A stretch of 64,000 bases of DNA from Oscarella lobularis (lineage: Eukaryota > Porifera > Homoscleromorpha > Homosclerophorida > Oscarellidae), in assembly GCF_947507565.1 (NCBI RefSeq), contig NC_089182.1:1364001-1428000 (forward strand), written 5' to 3'. This document shows, in pieces, positions 43,251 through 53,377 of this stretch. Position 1 is the stretch's first letter, and each line of letters begins with the position of its first letter. A program made the translations under genes and the position numbers. Below the pieces are notes generated by a model. That model had not been told where the DNA came from. It worked only from the letters and a program-made list of their open reading frames with translations, and did no database searches.

Positions 43251-45168
43251 ACCGTATTCCTGAAGATCGAGTGAAAGAGCTTCGCGAAAGCGGGAAAAAG
43301 AGTCAAAGACAGCTTGCAGTGATGTTCGGGGTAAGCAAATCGCAGATTCAGCAGGTTTTGAAGCAAAAATCTAAAGTAATGAACGAATACGAGCGAAACA
43401 GTAATCCAAAGTTCGAGTCGGGAGCGAATATGAAGACATCGATGAGTTGATCTTTCGCTGTTTTGAACGAGCGCGCGGTAGCGAAACGCCCATGAGTGGG
43501 CCAATAATTCAATGTCAAGCAATGGAATTCGCTAAAAATTTAACTTACAAGGTAAATGCTCTACCAATTGAGCTATAAAGGCATGAATCCTGCAACACTT
43601 TCCAGTACCGCAGCTATGTTACGACTTACTCATCCTCGTCAAACTTCCGTGATATTAAGCAGGCTTCTATAAAATATTGACCTAAAACATTGTAGTTTAT
43701 GCCCTAAATTTATAGGCCCTTTTAACACTTTGGGAGCATCCAACTGGGATGAGGTGACGGGCGATTTGTACGAACAAAGGGGAATATAAAGCATCGAACG
43801 GTTGGCTAGCACGCTTCAAGAACCGTCAGAACATAGGCTCAAAAATTCGTTTAGGAGCGAGCAAGCGTCGACTGACCGTAGGTGATTGGATTGATCGCCT
43901 TTCAGCCATAATTGAAAATTATTACGAGAAAATATCTACAAGATGGACGAGACTGCCTTGTTTTTCCGCACCCTACCAGAAAAAACCTTGGCAGTGAGGG
44001 GGACAGACAGTGCTGGGGGGAAGAAGTCGAAAGAGAGACATACCGTCGTTCTGTGCGAGACGCCATTAGTTATCGGCCATTCAAAGAAACCCCGCTGCTT
44101 CAAAAATGTTACACTTCATCGATTGCCTGTCAGAGGGAAGTCAAACAAAAAAGCTTGGATGACAGGCGAAATTTTCAGCGTTTGGATCAAACGATTCAAT
44201 AAAAAATGCTTTCTCAGAATCGACATGTAATTCTCTTCTTAGGCGTCGTCTATCAAAAGTAGTGATTTGCAACTTTCAAATGTGAAAATTCGGTTCTCCC
44301 CTGCTAATACAAGGTCGGTCTTACAACCGCTAGACCAAGGCATTATCCAGAACGTGAAATGTCACTATCGTTCTAAAGTACTTCGAGTTGTCCTCTGCAA
44401 GATGGAGTCGTCACTTGCGGCATCCGAAATAGCAAAGTCGTTCACCGTTCTTGATGCATGCCTGTGGATAAAATTGTCTTTCAAGCAGCCATTGTACGAA
44501 ATTAGTTCAGAAAAGCCGGTTTCGATAAACAGCGGGATGAAATTTCAGACCATGAATCAGCTGCCGAGAACGGTGGACGAACAGGTTTTACAGCAGCACA
44601 TAACTAGTCTTGGCCTTCCACAAAGTGCCGATGCTGCCAATTATATCGCTTTCGACGAGAGCGCACCAACAACTGAGGTTTTGGAAAAGGCTGGGAGAAT
44701 GACCTGCTGGACGAATTTGTTTCAGAGAGAAATCAAGAATCTTCCGATAAGGATAGTGATTGCGAAGAGCACGAGGATGAAGAAGTGGTAGAGACGAACA
44801 TCAAATCCATTTCTGAAGCACTTGCTGCCACGGAGAGTCTGAAGCTATTTGCCGTCTCACGAGGCTACAACGAATGTCTTTCGGACTGTGTCTCTCTTGA
44901 AAGTAAACTTGAGGAAAAACTGTTTCATTCGCGATTAGAAGGCAGACAAACATCTACAGTATTATGTAATTTGTTGTGCATGAAGAGTCCGTTGAGAGTG
45001 ACATCGAATAAAAAACACATCGCACGCTACACATTCTCCGTCTAAACTACATTTTTGCCGCCTACACTACATTTTCGGGTGGGCGACCACCTCGCTCTAG
45101 CGACCACCTCGCTCTAGCGACCACCTGTTACGTGTCCGAAGGGTGGTCGTTGCAGCAGGGTTCGACTG
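43251..45168 (+). pseudogene. Tigger-type element remnant (element D) with broken DDE_1 transposase
   Basis: HTH part: DRVKELRESGKKSQRQLAVM, FGVSKSQIQQVL (43260-43380). After a roughly 400-bp disruption that contains a tRNA-like fragment come SNGWLARFKNRQNIG, IYKMDETALFFRTLPEKTLA, KKPRCFKNVTLHRLPV, NKKAWMTGEIFSVWIKRF and, shifted, SVLQPLDQGIIQNVK (44318). The second acidic motif (usually LFLDN) reads ILFLGVVYQ, so that Asp is lost. The right end has a Tigger-like terminus: before TA (45169-45170) the reversed sequence starts CAGTCGAACCCTGCTGCAAC, with cgaccacc repeats inside. The left TIR was not found. Confidence 0.7.
43540..43582 (-). tRNA. Truncated tRNA-like sequence (5' half, tRNA-Thr(TGT)-like)
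   Basis: The minus strand reads GCCTTTATAGCTCAATTGGT then agagcatttaccttgtaag. This has a tRNA 5' strand, a D-arm and box A (TAGCTCAATTGG) and an anticodon loop CTTGTAA with TGT. No T-arm or acceptor 3' half follows, so it is a pseudo-tRNA or the head of a tRNA-derived SINE, lying within the broken Tigger element D. Confidence 0.55.
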
Positions 45169-46425
45169 TAAACGAAATTCAAAGTTTACGTTCTTCTACA
45201 CAAATGCTTTGGCTCTTACGTAAATGGAAGCACCATAACTCTCGTCGTCCGAAAGTGGGTCGAGTGACTCTCGCAATACGGTTTGGAGACGATGAATTTC
45301 TTCGCCACTATTCTCCGGCACAACCACTCCTTGACGTTCTTCGGTTTCCCAGTGTCCATCTGGCAATTGTACGTCTGTGTCAATTCCGAAACTCGATAGC
45401 ATTTCGTCACTCATGTGGAACAATTCGTCAGTGACAGTTGACCCCGTTTGCCCTCTAATGCATCCCCGCAATCCACAGTTGGTTCGGGCTCCTGTTTCGT
45501 TCCGTTGAAAGAGGGTGTGCGTTCCACATCATTGCAGATCTTGTTTGAGGCGAGGGACAATGGTGAAGTGAAAACAAACCATGTCCTTTTCAGAATATAT
45601 GTCTAAGAGGCCATAAGCAAGAAAAGAGGCGATCGTATATAGAGGTGACCTCAAAGGAAATAGAAATTTCAAATGACAATAAACTAAGTATCTTACTAAC
45701 CTGATAATAGACGTCTCTCCATAACCGACCTGCCAGTGATTACGCTACCTCGCCCCGGTCGTCTTCGCGGGAGTGAAAGCATCCACTCCGAAACTCACAT
45801 GTTCTGTCCTCCGCGGTCGCATCGAGCTCTTGACGGAATTCCACGCTTGACGCAAGCTTTCTCAAACGAACGACGAACCGTCTCAGATTTGTTATTTGAC
45901 GAGCTGGACAAATACGTAATGACCCTGCTATACCCGTCTATTCCGCCATTAATGACAAGTCGCCACCTAAGAATATGCAATGTATATTTGGACATCGCAC
46001 ATACTTATCCACGCTGTAATACTCGACCTAATTAGCTTGTGATTTCCGTCTATGTGCCAAAGGCTGTTAGGTCCGGGCACAGAATACGCTCTTCGGTCAA
46101 TTGTCATCATCCACCTCGACATCGCTCCAGCGGGATCAATTTCAAAACATAGTCTGCGGATTCTGTAAATAGGAACTTTGATGCCCCTCAGTCTCAACTT
46201 GGTGCACACAGCGCGGTAACCACTGTTTGGATTGCATACTTTTTATGTCGGCGATACAGTCAACCGCCGATTATCCCAACCCTTCGGGAATCCGTGTCGT
46301 TCGGATAAGCGAAACGTTCGGTTAAGCGAGCCGAATTAATATTCATGCGCAGAAGCCCGTATATATATTGTACCACCAGGAAAACTCTCTATATTCACTG
46401 GCTGCGACCAAAATACGTATCAATT

Positions 46426-48120
46426 TTAGTCTGCTTGAGCGTGTCGATTCTTTTCCAATTCGCGCAAATCTCTCAAAACAGCTGTGGTGTAGGAGGTAGC
46501 TTCGGGCTGTTGCTGAAGCCATGTGAGACACTCGTCAAACATGCTCATCGCTCGACTGTGTGAAACGGAACACGGAAGATCAGTTTCTTCCTCTGAATCT
46601 GGCTCCGCTTCCGAATCGTCGGCTGGATTGACCGTCGCTTTCACCTTTTCACATATCTCCTCATCAGTAAGGATTTCATGGCCTGGTTCATTAACGCAGC
46701 TGTCAAGCCACTCCTGAATGTCGGGCAAGCCCAAATTGAAGCTGTTTCCTGTCAGAAGGGCAACCAGCTCGTCTGCAGCCAAATCGTCGTGGTGAACGGT
46801 GTCGTCACCGGGGCCATCTTCTCTTGGCACAAAAAGAATTTTACGCCAGGACTTTCGGAGGGTTTCAGGCGTCACCTCGTCCCATGCTTGAGCAATCAGC
46901 TCAATTACCGTCTTCACGTTGATCGTAGATAAGAACTTGCGAACTAAGAACCCTTCTTCCTGTTCGTCTTGGAGCAGCAGATTGCGAAAAATCTTTCTCT
47001 GGTACTTTTTCTTCACTTGCACCAGAACGCCCTGATCCATTGGCTGCAAAATTGCCGTAACGTTTGGAGGAAGAAACTTCGTCACAATTTTTCCATCAGC
47101 GCTTGTAAGCTCTTCGACTCCTGGATGAGCTGAGCAATTGTCAACTATTAAGACAGCTTTCTGTTCGATGCCCATCTGTTCGAGTGCTTCTTTCACACTG
47201 GGCACAAAACAGCGATTGAACCAATTGCCAAATATTTCGCGCGTCATCCAGGCATTCCTCTTCCCGCAGTATAAAGTCGGAAGCGAATCGGTATTGATTC
47301 CACGAAAGCACCTGACAACAGTTCATTGAATTAAAAACACTACTCATTGTGTATTGCTTTCGGCACCTTGGTTTCTCTGTTTTTCCGATCACCAAAATAG
47401 GCAATTTCATGGAGCCGGAGGCGTTTGAGCAGGCCAATATTGTGACTCTTTCCTTGCTTTTCTTCCATCCACTGGCAGATTTTTCGAAAGCGCCAGCTAG
47501 CGTTTTTTGAGGCAGCAACCGAAAGTACAGTGCACTCTCATCGCAGTTGAATACTTGATGGAGGGATAGACCCTCGTCTTCAATAAACTTTTGAAAGCTG
47601 GAAGCAAAATCAGCAGCAGCAGCAGAGTCGCTTGACAGTTTTTCACCGTTCAAAGTCAGCCCTCGAATGGCAAACCTTTTGCAAAACCTCTTCAGCCACC
47701 CCGAGCTAGCGGAAAATCTTGAGGTGTCCGAGTCTGCTATGATCTGCGACAGCCTCATTGCTTTTTCGCACAGCAGTGGGCCACTAACGGGGGCCCCAGA
47801 TAATCTTGCCTGCTTAAACCACAGGAAAACCGCCTCGTCGACCTTTTCATTGCTGCCTAACTTCATCACTTTTGTTGGCCTTACAATGCCCATTTCTTCC
47901 GTTTTGCGCCGAAATTCAATAATTTTAGAAGCGTTTTTTTCAAATCGCTTACAGTGCTTTTGCCAACTCCAAACTTGCTTGCTACGACGGTCAAACTGCA
48001 TCCATCGTTCAGCATGCGAACGTGAGCAATAGAAAGGACTAACGTTTGCGATCTGGTTTTGAAGCAGACTCCATTCCGACAAGAAACGTCAACTGCGTTA
48101 AATCTAGCCCACGAGGTCAA
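46426..48120 (-). pseudogene. Tigger-type DDE_1 transposase of element E
   Basis: HTH: HVRMLNDGCSLTVVASKFGV, GKSTVSDLKK, then after a frameshift near 47960 KIIEFRRKTEEMGIVRPTK, VSGPLLCEKAMRLSQ and SSGWLKRFCKRFAIRGLTL. Core: FNCDESALYFRLLPQKTLAG, LACSNASGSMKLPILVIGKT, then after a shift near 47270 KAVLIVDNCSAHPGVEEL and AILQPMDQGVL. All three Asp (NCDES, IVDNC, PMDQG) are present. The acidic tail ends DLRELEKNRHAQAD. At least two frameshifts; otherwise long clean stretches (313 and 273 codons), so decay is recent compared with element A. Confidence 0.88.
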
Positions 48121-48412
48121 CTATTCTTGCCACGAAACTACACTCAAAACATGTATTAATTGTCCTTTTCTGTAATTTTTCGGTTTTTTCAATCTTCTTC
48201 GAAGTCGGTGGTCTGGCCTCCTCAAAGAACAGCCAAGCCAGCGTCCAAGAGATCGGCATAAAGTGAAAGAAATCTCCTTTCATCGCATTTGCTACTAATC
48301 CGAATGAGAGTACACTGAGCGTTGTTAACAATTGTGCCCCATTGACGAGTATTTTCCCTAGAATATGGAGCGCCAACAAAAGATCTATAAAAATAATGAT
48401 TTTAAAAAGCGG

Positions 48413-48625
48413 CAAACGTAAAGGGATTCTGTACCCCTTCAGCAGCACGCAGCCGTCATCTAAAGCTGGAGAAATGATTCTGGAGACTTCCCTGGCCAAA
48501 TGACCCATCTGCAGACCTTGGCTCGTAGCTAATATGGCTAAGGGATCGTAGAAGTTTCGGGGCTCGCGAAGGAAAACTATTGGGAGCCCATTTCGAAGCG
48601 CCTGCCAGCCTTCGGACACACGCAC
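48413..48625 (-). CDS. HIRAN-domain protein of Tigger element E
   Basis: ATG 48625: MRVSEGWQALRNGLPIVFLR, EPRNFYDPLAILATSQGLQM, GHLAREVSRIISPALDDGCV, LLKGY. This is a clean HIRAN domain (REP.NFYD..AI, MGHLAREV, LLKG). The same frame stays open to 48104 through a hydrophobic stretch (PLFKIIIFIDLLLALHIL) that may be an unspliced intron read-through. It lies upstream of, and in the same orientation as, the transposase, as in element A. Function inferred only from the domain: binding of DNA ends or single-strand junctions. Confidence 0.75.
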
Positions 48626-49350
48626 TCCTCGTATTTAGCAAACAAACGCGATCGTGTTGGACTGCATTCTGTAAGGATGTAATAGCTAACGCGCGCAAAG
48701 GTATACTTTTATGTCATTGCATAGCGCGAGTGATAAGCACGTGACCTCCAATCGAGTCCGGATAATCGCCGATTCGGATAATCGGCGTTCCCATAATCGG
48801 CGGTTGACTGTATGAGCGGAATGTGAGTCGTCATCAATAGAAGTGAACGTATCTCCGATGTATAGCTGAAACTGTGACATGCGACGTCGAACTGTAGATA
48901 CGGAAACTTTTAGGAGACGAGCTATTTCGAGAAAAGTAAAATTGTTCTCAATGAAGTATTCCAACTGCTGCTGCGTTATTGAATAAGATGGTCTCCCTCT
49001 TCCCAACGTCATCTGACGTTCAGCAGAAAGACACTCTCCTTCAGGCGCTACTCTTGACGAAACTAACCCGATTAGGCACCTAACTGACGCAAGTAAATCC
49101 TCAGTGTTTGAAACAGAATGAGAAAGATGCGCAATTCACTGGTATAATGCCCGCAGTCGTGAAATGACGCTATCTCCGAACTCCGGAGTAATTTCTTCGT
49201 CCTCGTACCTCTCTACATCTCGGTAAATAAGTTCTAGACGGCGCAAGAGCAAGGTCTTGATCTCTTCCAAAGCCATGTCGTTTTTGATATCAAAACCGAC
49301 TGCTACGCCTGCTACTTGATTCGTATATTTCATTGCTATATTTTATTCCT

Positions 49351-49437
49351 ATGTTTCATAGCTATGTTTCATAGCTGTCTCATAGCTATGTTTTATTCAT
49401 AGCTATGAAACATAGCTATGAAACATAGCTATGTTTA
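49351..49437 (+). repeat. Near-perfect long hairpin built of catagctatg units
   Basis: Units tttcatagctatg on the left and catagctatgaaa on the right form an inverted repeat with arms of about 36-40 bp around a ttttatt centre (about 49391-49397). It lies directly upstream of the integrase gene start (49333, minus), so it may be the element's terminal or promoter region. Confidence 0.85.
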
Positions 49438-49679
49438 GTCAGTGGGCAGAACGTTTCGCTTGCGCTAACAGATGGAATCTGGGAGTTGGACGAAGCGAAG
49501 TCGACCGCTCGCCCAACGGCAATGGAATCGAACGCTTCGACAGCGTTCCTCCGGCCGTAAGGTGAGTTTTGGAAGCGATTGGCCGAGTTCGAGAGAAGCG
49601 GGCGGCGCGGGAGTTTCCCTTCGGCTCGTCGCTGGCCTCAGAATCGCTCTATATCGTGTTTTTGGCTTTCCTTGGTTGC

Positions 49680-49905
49680 AAACGCCAGAAAATACGTATG
49701 ATTCGTTCGTCTCCATGCTATCCACAAATTCAAGGGAAAATTGAGCGGTCACATGAAACATGGAAACAGAAACTTCTTAGCGATACGCTGAGAGCGGAAA
49801 GATGCGGAGAAGACCTCTGCTGGGCTGAAAATCTTGTAGTCAGTCTATCAATGTCTTTACAACAGTGTTCCACACAAGAACCTCGGCAATCTCATCCGGC
49901 ATAAA
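49680..49905 (+). pseudogene. Retroviral-type integrase C-terminal fragment
   Basis: The frame reads IRSSPCYPQIQGKIERSHET, WKQKLLSDTLR, the YPQ.QGk.ER...twK signature that ends the catalytic core of rve integrases (catalytic Glu in KIER). The following frame (49927-50133) is acidic and may be its tail. The 5' region 49472-49680 shows no core motifs. Confidence 0.6.
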
Positions 49906-50524
49906 GTCTTTTTTGGACGGAAGATGACGATGTTCCGGAAACCCTCTGAGGTTGGCAATGATCCGAGAAGCAACAGCGAAGACGGAAACATGGACGACAA
50001 CGATTATGATGGCGGCGATGCCAACGTCACAGCCTCCGTCAGAAACTGCAGCATGGTAGTCATCGACAACGGCGACGACATGGACGTCATCAACTGCACA
50101 AAAAACAAGTCACGATACCGTCTTTTCTTGTGAAGGACAAGCTCCATCGCAACGCTATTGTTCAAGCGGGTTTTGGAGGCTTTTCCAAACACGTTTGCAC
50201 TGGTATGAGTTTGATCGCCAGCAGCGTAACGGAACTCGCGAATGTCAGCTCGTCCTCTGCTCAGCGAGAGAGTCGATGCTATTATAGTCAATAGTATGGC
50301 ATTTATCGTCTGTCTCTCCTATTCTATAGCTCCTTTCGTCTAAACCAGTAGGGTTAAAACATAACCGCGAAGCCTAACCAAACCCTAATCAAATCTGTCT
50401 TATAGATCGCTACCACGTTGGAAAGATACCGAGCCTAGGCATATAATCGTTAATGATGGCACTAAAGCCGCCTTAGACACTATGAAACGTTATAAGTCGA
50501 ATTTATACTAAGTAATAGTTATTA

Positions 50525-50645
50525 CCCGGTATGGGATTCATCCTCGTGACACTCTCGGGTACGCCTTGTTAACACCCTCGGCTTCGCCTCGGGTGATAAC
50601 TCGGCGGCCCTCGGGTGTCACTCGGATAAATCCCATACCGCCCGA
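50525..50645 (+). repeat. Long imperfect inverted repeat upstream of Crypton
   Basis: Left arm ggtatgggattcatcctcgt then gacactctcggg; right arm ccctcgggtgtcactcgg then ataaatcccatacc. Arms of about 32 bp match with few mismatches, around a GC-rich centre (caccctcggcttcgcctcgggtg) that can pair with itself. Position 100-200 bp before the recombinase start suggests an element end or regulatory hairpin. Confidence 0.8.
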
Positions 50646-50743
50646 TTTCACAGGTGATAAGTGACTTATACCGCGTGACTCGCGAATTGACAGGAGGTAA
50701 TTGATTTACTCCGCGTGACTCGTTGTTGATCTCACTTTTCGCC

Positions 50744-52143
50744 ATGAGCTCAAAGAGGATGGAAGCAGGAGATGACGATGATGATCTGGACGATTTCGTG
50801 CTACCGAAGAAGAGGAAGCGCGTGTCCGAAAACGTGCCTGCGCCCGGTCCGACGCTCAGTCGCTTTGCCGAGCCTGTTACGGACGAGCAAGTACGAGAAG
50901 CGGAAAAAGGTTACGTTCCGCCGAATACCTCGAAAGCAAACACATGGGCCAAGAGGCTTTTCGCCAACTGGATGGAGGAACGAAATGCGCTCTTGATCGA
51001 GAAGGATCGGAAATCAAGCGACATCGGTCCGTTTAACGTTCTCGGCGACGGATCAGACGAGGAGCTTTCAAAATGGATTTCGCGCTTTCTGCTTGAGGTC
51101 AGAATTGTGAAAGGCGAAGAATACCCACCTAGTACGCTGAATTGTCTCCTCTGCGTTGCAAAGAGTCGTCCGCGGGACCCGCCCGACAGTTAACTTCTTC
51201 CAAGGAGAGAACTTCGTCGGACTAAGAAATGCATTCGACGTCGTTTGTCGGCGTTTGCGCGCAAAGGGAGTAGGAGCAACGAAGAAGTCGACAGCTTCAA
51301 TTAGAGAAGTGGAGGAGGAGGTCGTCTAGTCGACAGGTGTGATCGGGGTGGACTGTCCCACATCTCCCCTTCGAGCCGTGTTCTTTCTAAATGGAAAGAA
51401 CTTTTGTCTACGCGGAGGAGACGAGCATAGGACACTTAGCCTCCCTCAATTGGTTCGCGATCCGCGCAATCTTGATAGCCCGGTGAAGTCGTACACCTAC
51501 ACGGGTCGAAAAACAATCCGGGGGCAGAGCTCACCTAAAGGTAGCAAACAAACGCGTTGTTCAACAAGCTATTCCAGAACTAGGCGAGCGATATCATTGC
51601 TTCGTTTTGGACACTTATCTTCGAAGATTACCGCGTGACGCACGAGACGACGCGTTCTATTTCAATCCCGTGACAAAGACGCCTACCGATTCTCGCTCAC
51701 CCTGGTTTTTTGGGCGATGCGTGCTTGGCAAACACGCGTTTAGCACAATGGTTAAGGCAATATGCGCTGAAAGCGGCATCGAGGGCAAGTCGAATCATAG
51801 TTTTCGGGTGGCCGGGGCCACTAGGATGTTTACCGCTGGCATTCCTCAAAAAATAATCCAGCAGAGAACTTGTCACCGTTCGTTGAAAGCCTTGCGAGAG
51901 TACGAGGGACCGACAGAAGGGCAACTTCGCGAAGTCTCCGGCCTAATCAGCGGCGTTGAAAAGAAAAGCGCTGACATCTGCAACGGCAAGGAAAGAGCGT
52001 CAGAGGCGGTGTCATCGCTTAGTTCGATTAGTGGTAACATGACTAATTGCACGTTCAACTTGTACCCGATGGGCTCAAGAACTGCCGAGTCCGCTTCCCT
52101 GCGGATGAGGTGGGCGCCGGCTCAGAGCCGTACGACTCCATAA
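50744..52143 (+). pseudogene. Crypton-type tyrosine recombinase (DUF3504-like), frameshifted
   Basis: ATG 50744 (MSSKRMEAGDDDDDLDDFVL), then TSKANTWAKRLFANWMEERN and LSKWISRFLLEVRIVKGEEY, the N-terminal core-binding part. Later LRAVFFLNGKNFCLRGGDEH (51370-51430) and KSNHSFRVAGATRMFTAGIP, QKIIQQRTCHRSLKALREYE (51790-51905). The catalytic pattern of tyrosine recombinases is visible: R in LRGG, H..R in HSFR, H in CHRS and Y in REYE. Breaks: frameshift near 51150, TAG at about 51329, frameshifts near 51500 and 51600. It ends at 52143. Dead copy. Confidence 0.8.
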
Positions 52144-52650
52144 CTGCGCAAATCTGAGCTAGAGTGAGCGCCTCAAAATTGATACAGCTTTCTAACATCA
52201 CAATGCGTAAGTCGAGCAACTAAAAGAGGTGGGCTGCTTGAGAACTCGGAGCGGAATTAGCGTCAATCGAGGTGGCGATAAATCTAGCGAAAACGAACCC
52301 GCGCTGAGTTGGAAGTGCATTCGATACTATAATGACAACAACACTAACAGCGTAAAGAATTTGATAATCAAAATACACAATATGAAGTCGGCTTTTGAGA
52401 GAAACGGTTGGTGGATAGCGCGCGGTAGAGCACTACCCCCGGCAGCATAAACGCCCGCGCGCAAACTGCTTCCAACGTGGTTGCCTTGATGCAGATTTAT
52501 ATTTTTTGTATGAATGCCAACTCTCCAATGAATTTACCTTCATATGTTCACACTTAGTTGCTTGTTGTAATAGAAACCGTTAAGCTATCTTAATTGAGGT
52601 AACGATGCCGCACTTATTGGCCCATTCGCTAATCTAATTCATTGACGTAA
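52144..52650. other. No gene recognised
   Basis: Contains a frame (52229-52450) without known domain. A short D-arm-like sequence near 52425 was considered and set aside (see rejected). Confidence 0.35.
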
Positions 52651-52996
52651 AGGTTGCTTGGATGTGGGGCCCTACACGGGAGCGATATCTGCTAACAATG
52701 GCAGAATGTAACCGCTGGAAGCGAAAGAAGAAAGACAAAGATCGGATGGAAGCGCTTGGAATGAGAAAAGTCTTGCGGTCGCTGAGGAGTGCGAGGAAGA
52801 AGACGAGGCGAGTGGAAGTATGGGACAACGCGTTAGCCTAGACAACAGTCTTAAGGAAAGCGACTTCCATGATTCTGACAGCGAAGATGACACTCTTCAC
52901 GACGACAACCTTCTTGACGACGAAGAGGACCCACTAACGGAAGAGGACATTTATTCGCTCGCCAAAGAGTGGATTCAAGACCGGGACACAACCTAG
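52651..52996 (+). CDS. Possible 3' exon encoding an acidic tail, unknown gene
   Basis: The frame reads ERYLLTMAECNRWKRKKKDK at about 52680, and the overlapping frame from 52819 reads MGQRVSLDNSLKESDFHDSD, DEEDPLTEEDIYSLAKEWIQ to a TAG at 52994-52996, just before the TTAA of the next element. The mixture of basic and acidic stretches looks like the end of a nuclear protein, perhaps a truncated transposon gene. Not recognised. Confidence 0.3.
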
Positions 52997-53377
52997 AGAC
53001 GTAGTTAAGGTGGTACTATGGGTAACGCCCACACTTTTGAATCAAATTTCATGTAAAAAATTAAGTTTTTTTACCTTGCTCTTCAAACCTTCCTCTTTCG
53101 TTTGCGCCGATTTCCGCGGCTGTGCGACATTACAAGCCAGCTAGAAAAAAGGTGCAATTAGTAGACGTTCTTCCATCTTCCATAAAAAGCGTCCTTTCAT
53201 CGTTTCCTTGTCATCGCCAATCTTCAGATTCTTCCAAACAGACTTTTCGGTAGCAAGCTGTGTCTCTAGGAGCGTAGAAACTGCATTTGAGCGTCTTTCC
53301 GGAGTTCTCTAACGCGCGTCGCATTCTTCGGCAAATACCTGCGTTTTCTTGCTTATTTCCACGTCCTCTCAATCGAA

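Larger units (their letters stand above)
46257..48810 (-). mobile_element. Tigger-type transposon with HIRAN gene (element E), inserted in the integrase gene
   Basis: TIRs: the left end 46257 starts CAGTCAACCGCCGATTAT and the right end at 48810 reads the same 18 bp in reverse complement; the next three bases differ (CCC against GGG), then AAC matches. TA flanks both ends (46255-46256, 48811-48812). Length 2554 bp. Genes, both minus: HIRAN (48625-about 48413) then transposase (about 48120-46426), the same order as element A. Subterminal copies of ggataatcg / ggataagcg lie inside both ends. Confidence 0.93.
45193..49333 (-). pseudogene. rve-type integrase transposon gene, split by a Tigger-HIRAN element
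   Basis: N-terminal part: from 49333 an open frame with one TGA (about 49136), then GRGRPSYSITQQQLEYFIEN and LLKVSVSTVRRRMSQFQLY (HTH), to GDTFTSIDDDSHSAH at the insertion. After the insertion: NSGYRAVCTKLRLRGIKVPI (46230-46170), WHIDGNHKLIR, WRLVINGGIDGYSRVITYLS, ACVKRGIPSRARCDRGGQN (rve core, D in HIDGN, D in RCDRGG). Then RPGRGSVITGRSV, a small deletion, WRDVYYQ, an intron, and MWNAHPLSTERNRSPNQLW. The C-terminus ends LDPLSDDESYGASIYVRAKA near 45196. Tigger 46257-48810 lies between the HTH and the rve core. The remainder has one nonsense codon, a 1-nt shift near the AAAAA tract at about 46240 and a small deletion, so it was decaying or has decayed since. Confidence 0.8.

Noticed and set aside
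52400-52460. tRNA-like D-arm (gatagcgcgcggtagagcac)
   Set aside because: Box A spacing is wrong, no anticodon or T-arm follows, and the acceptor strands do not pair.
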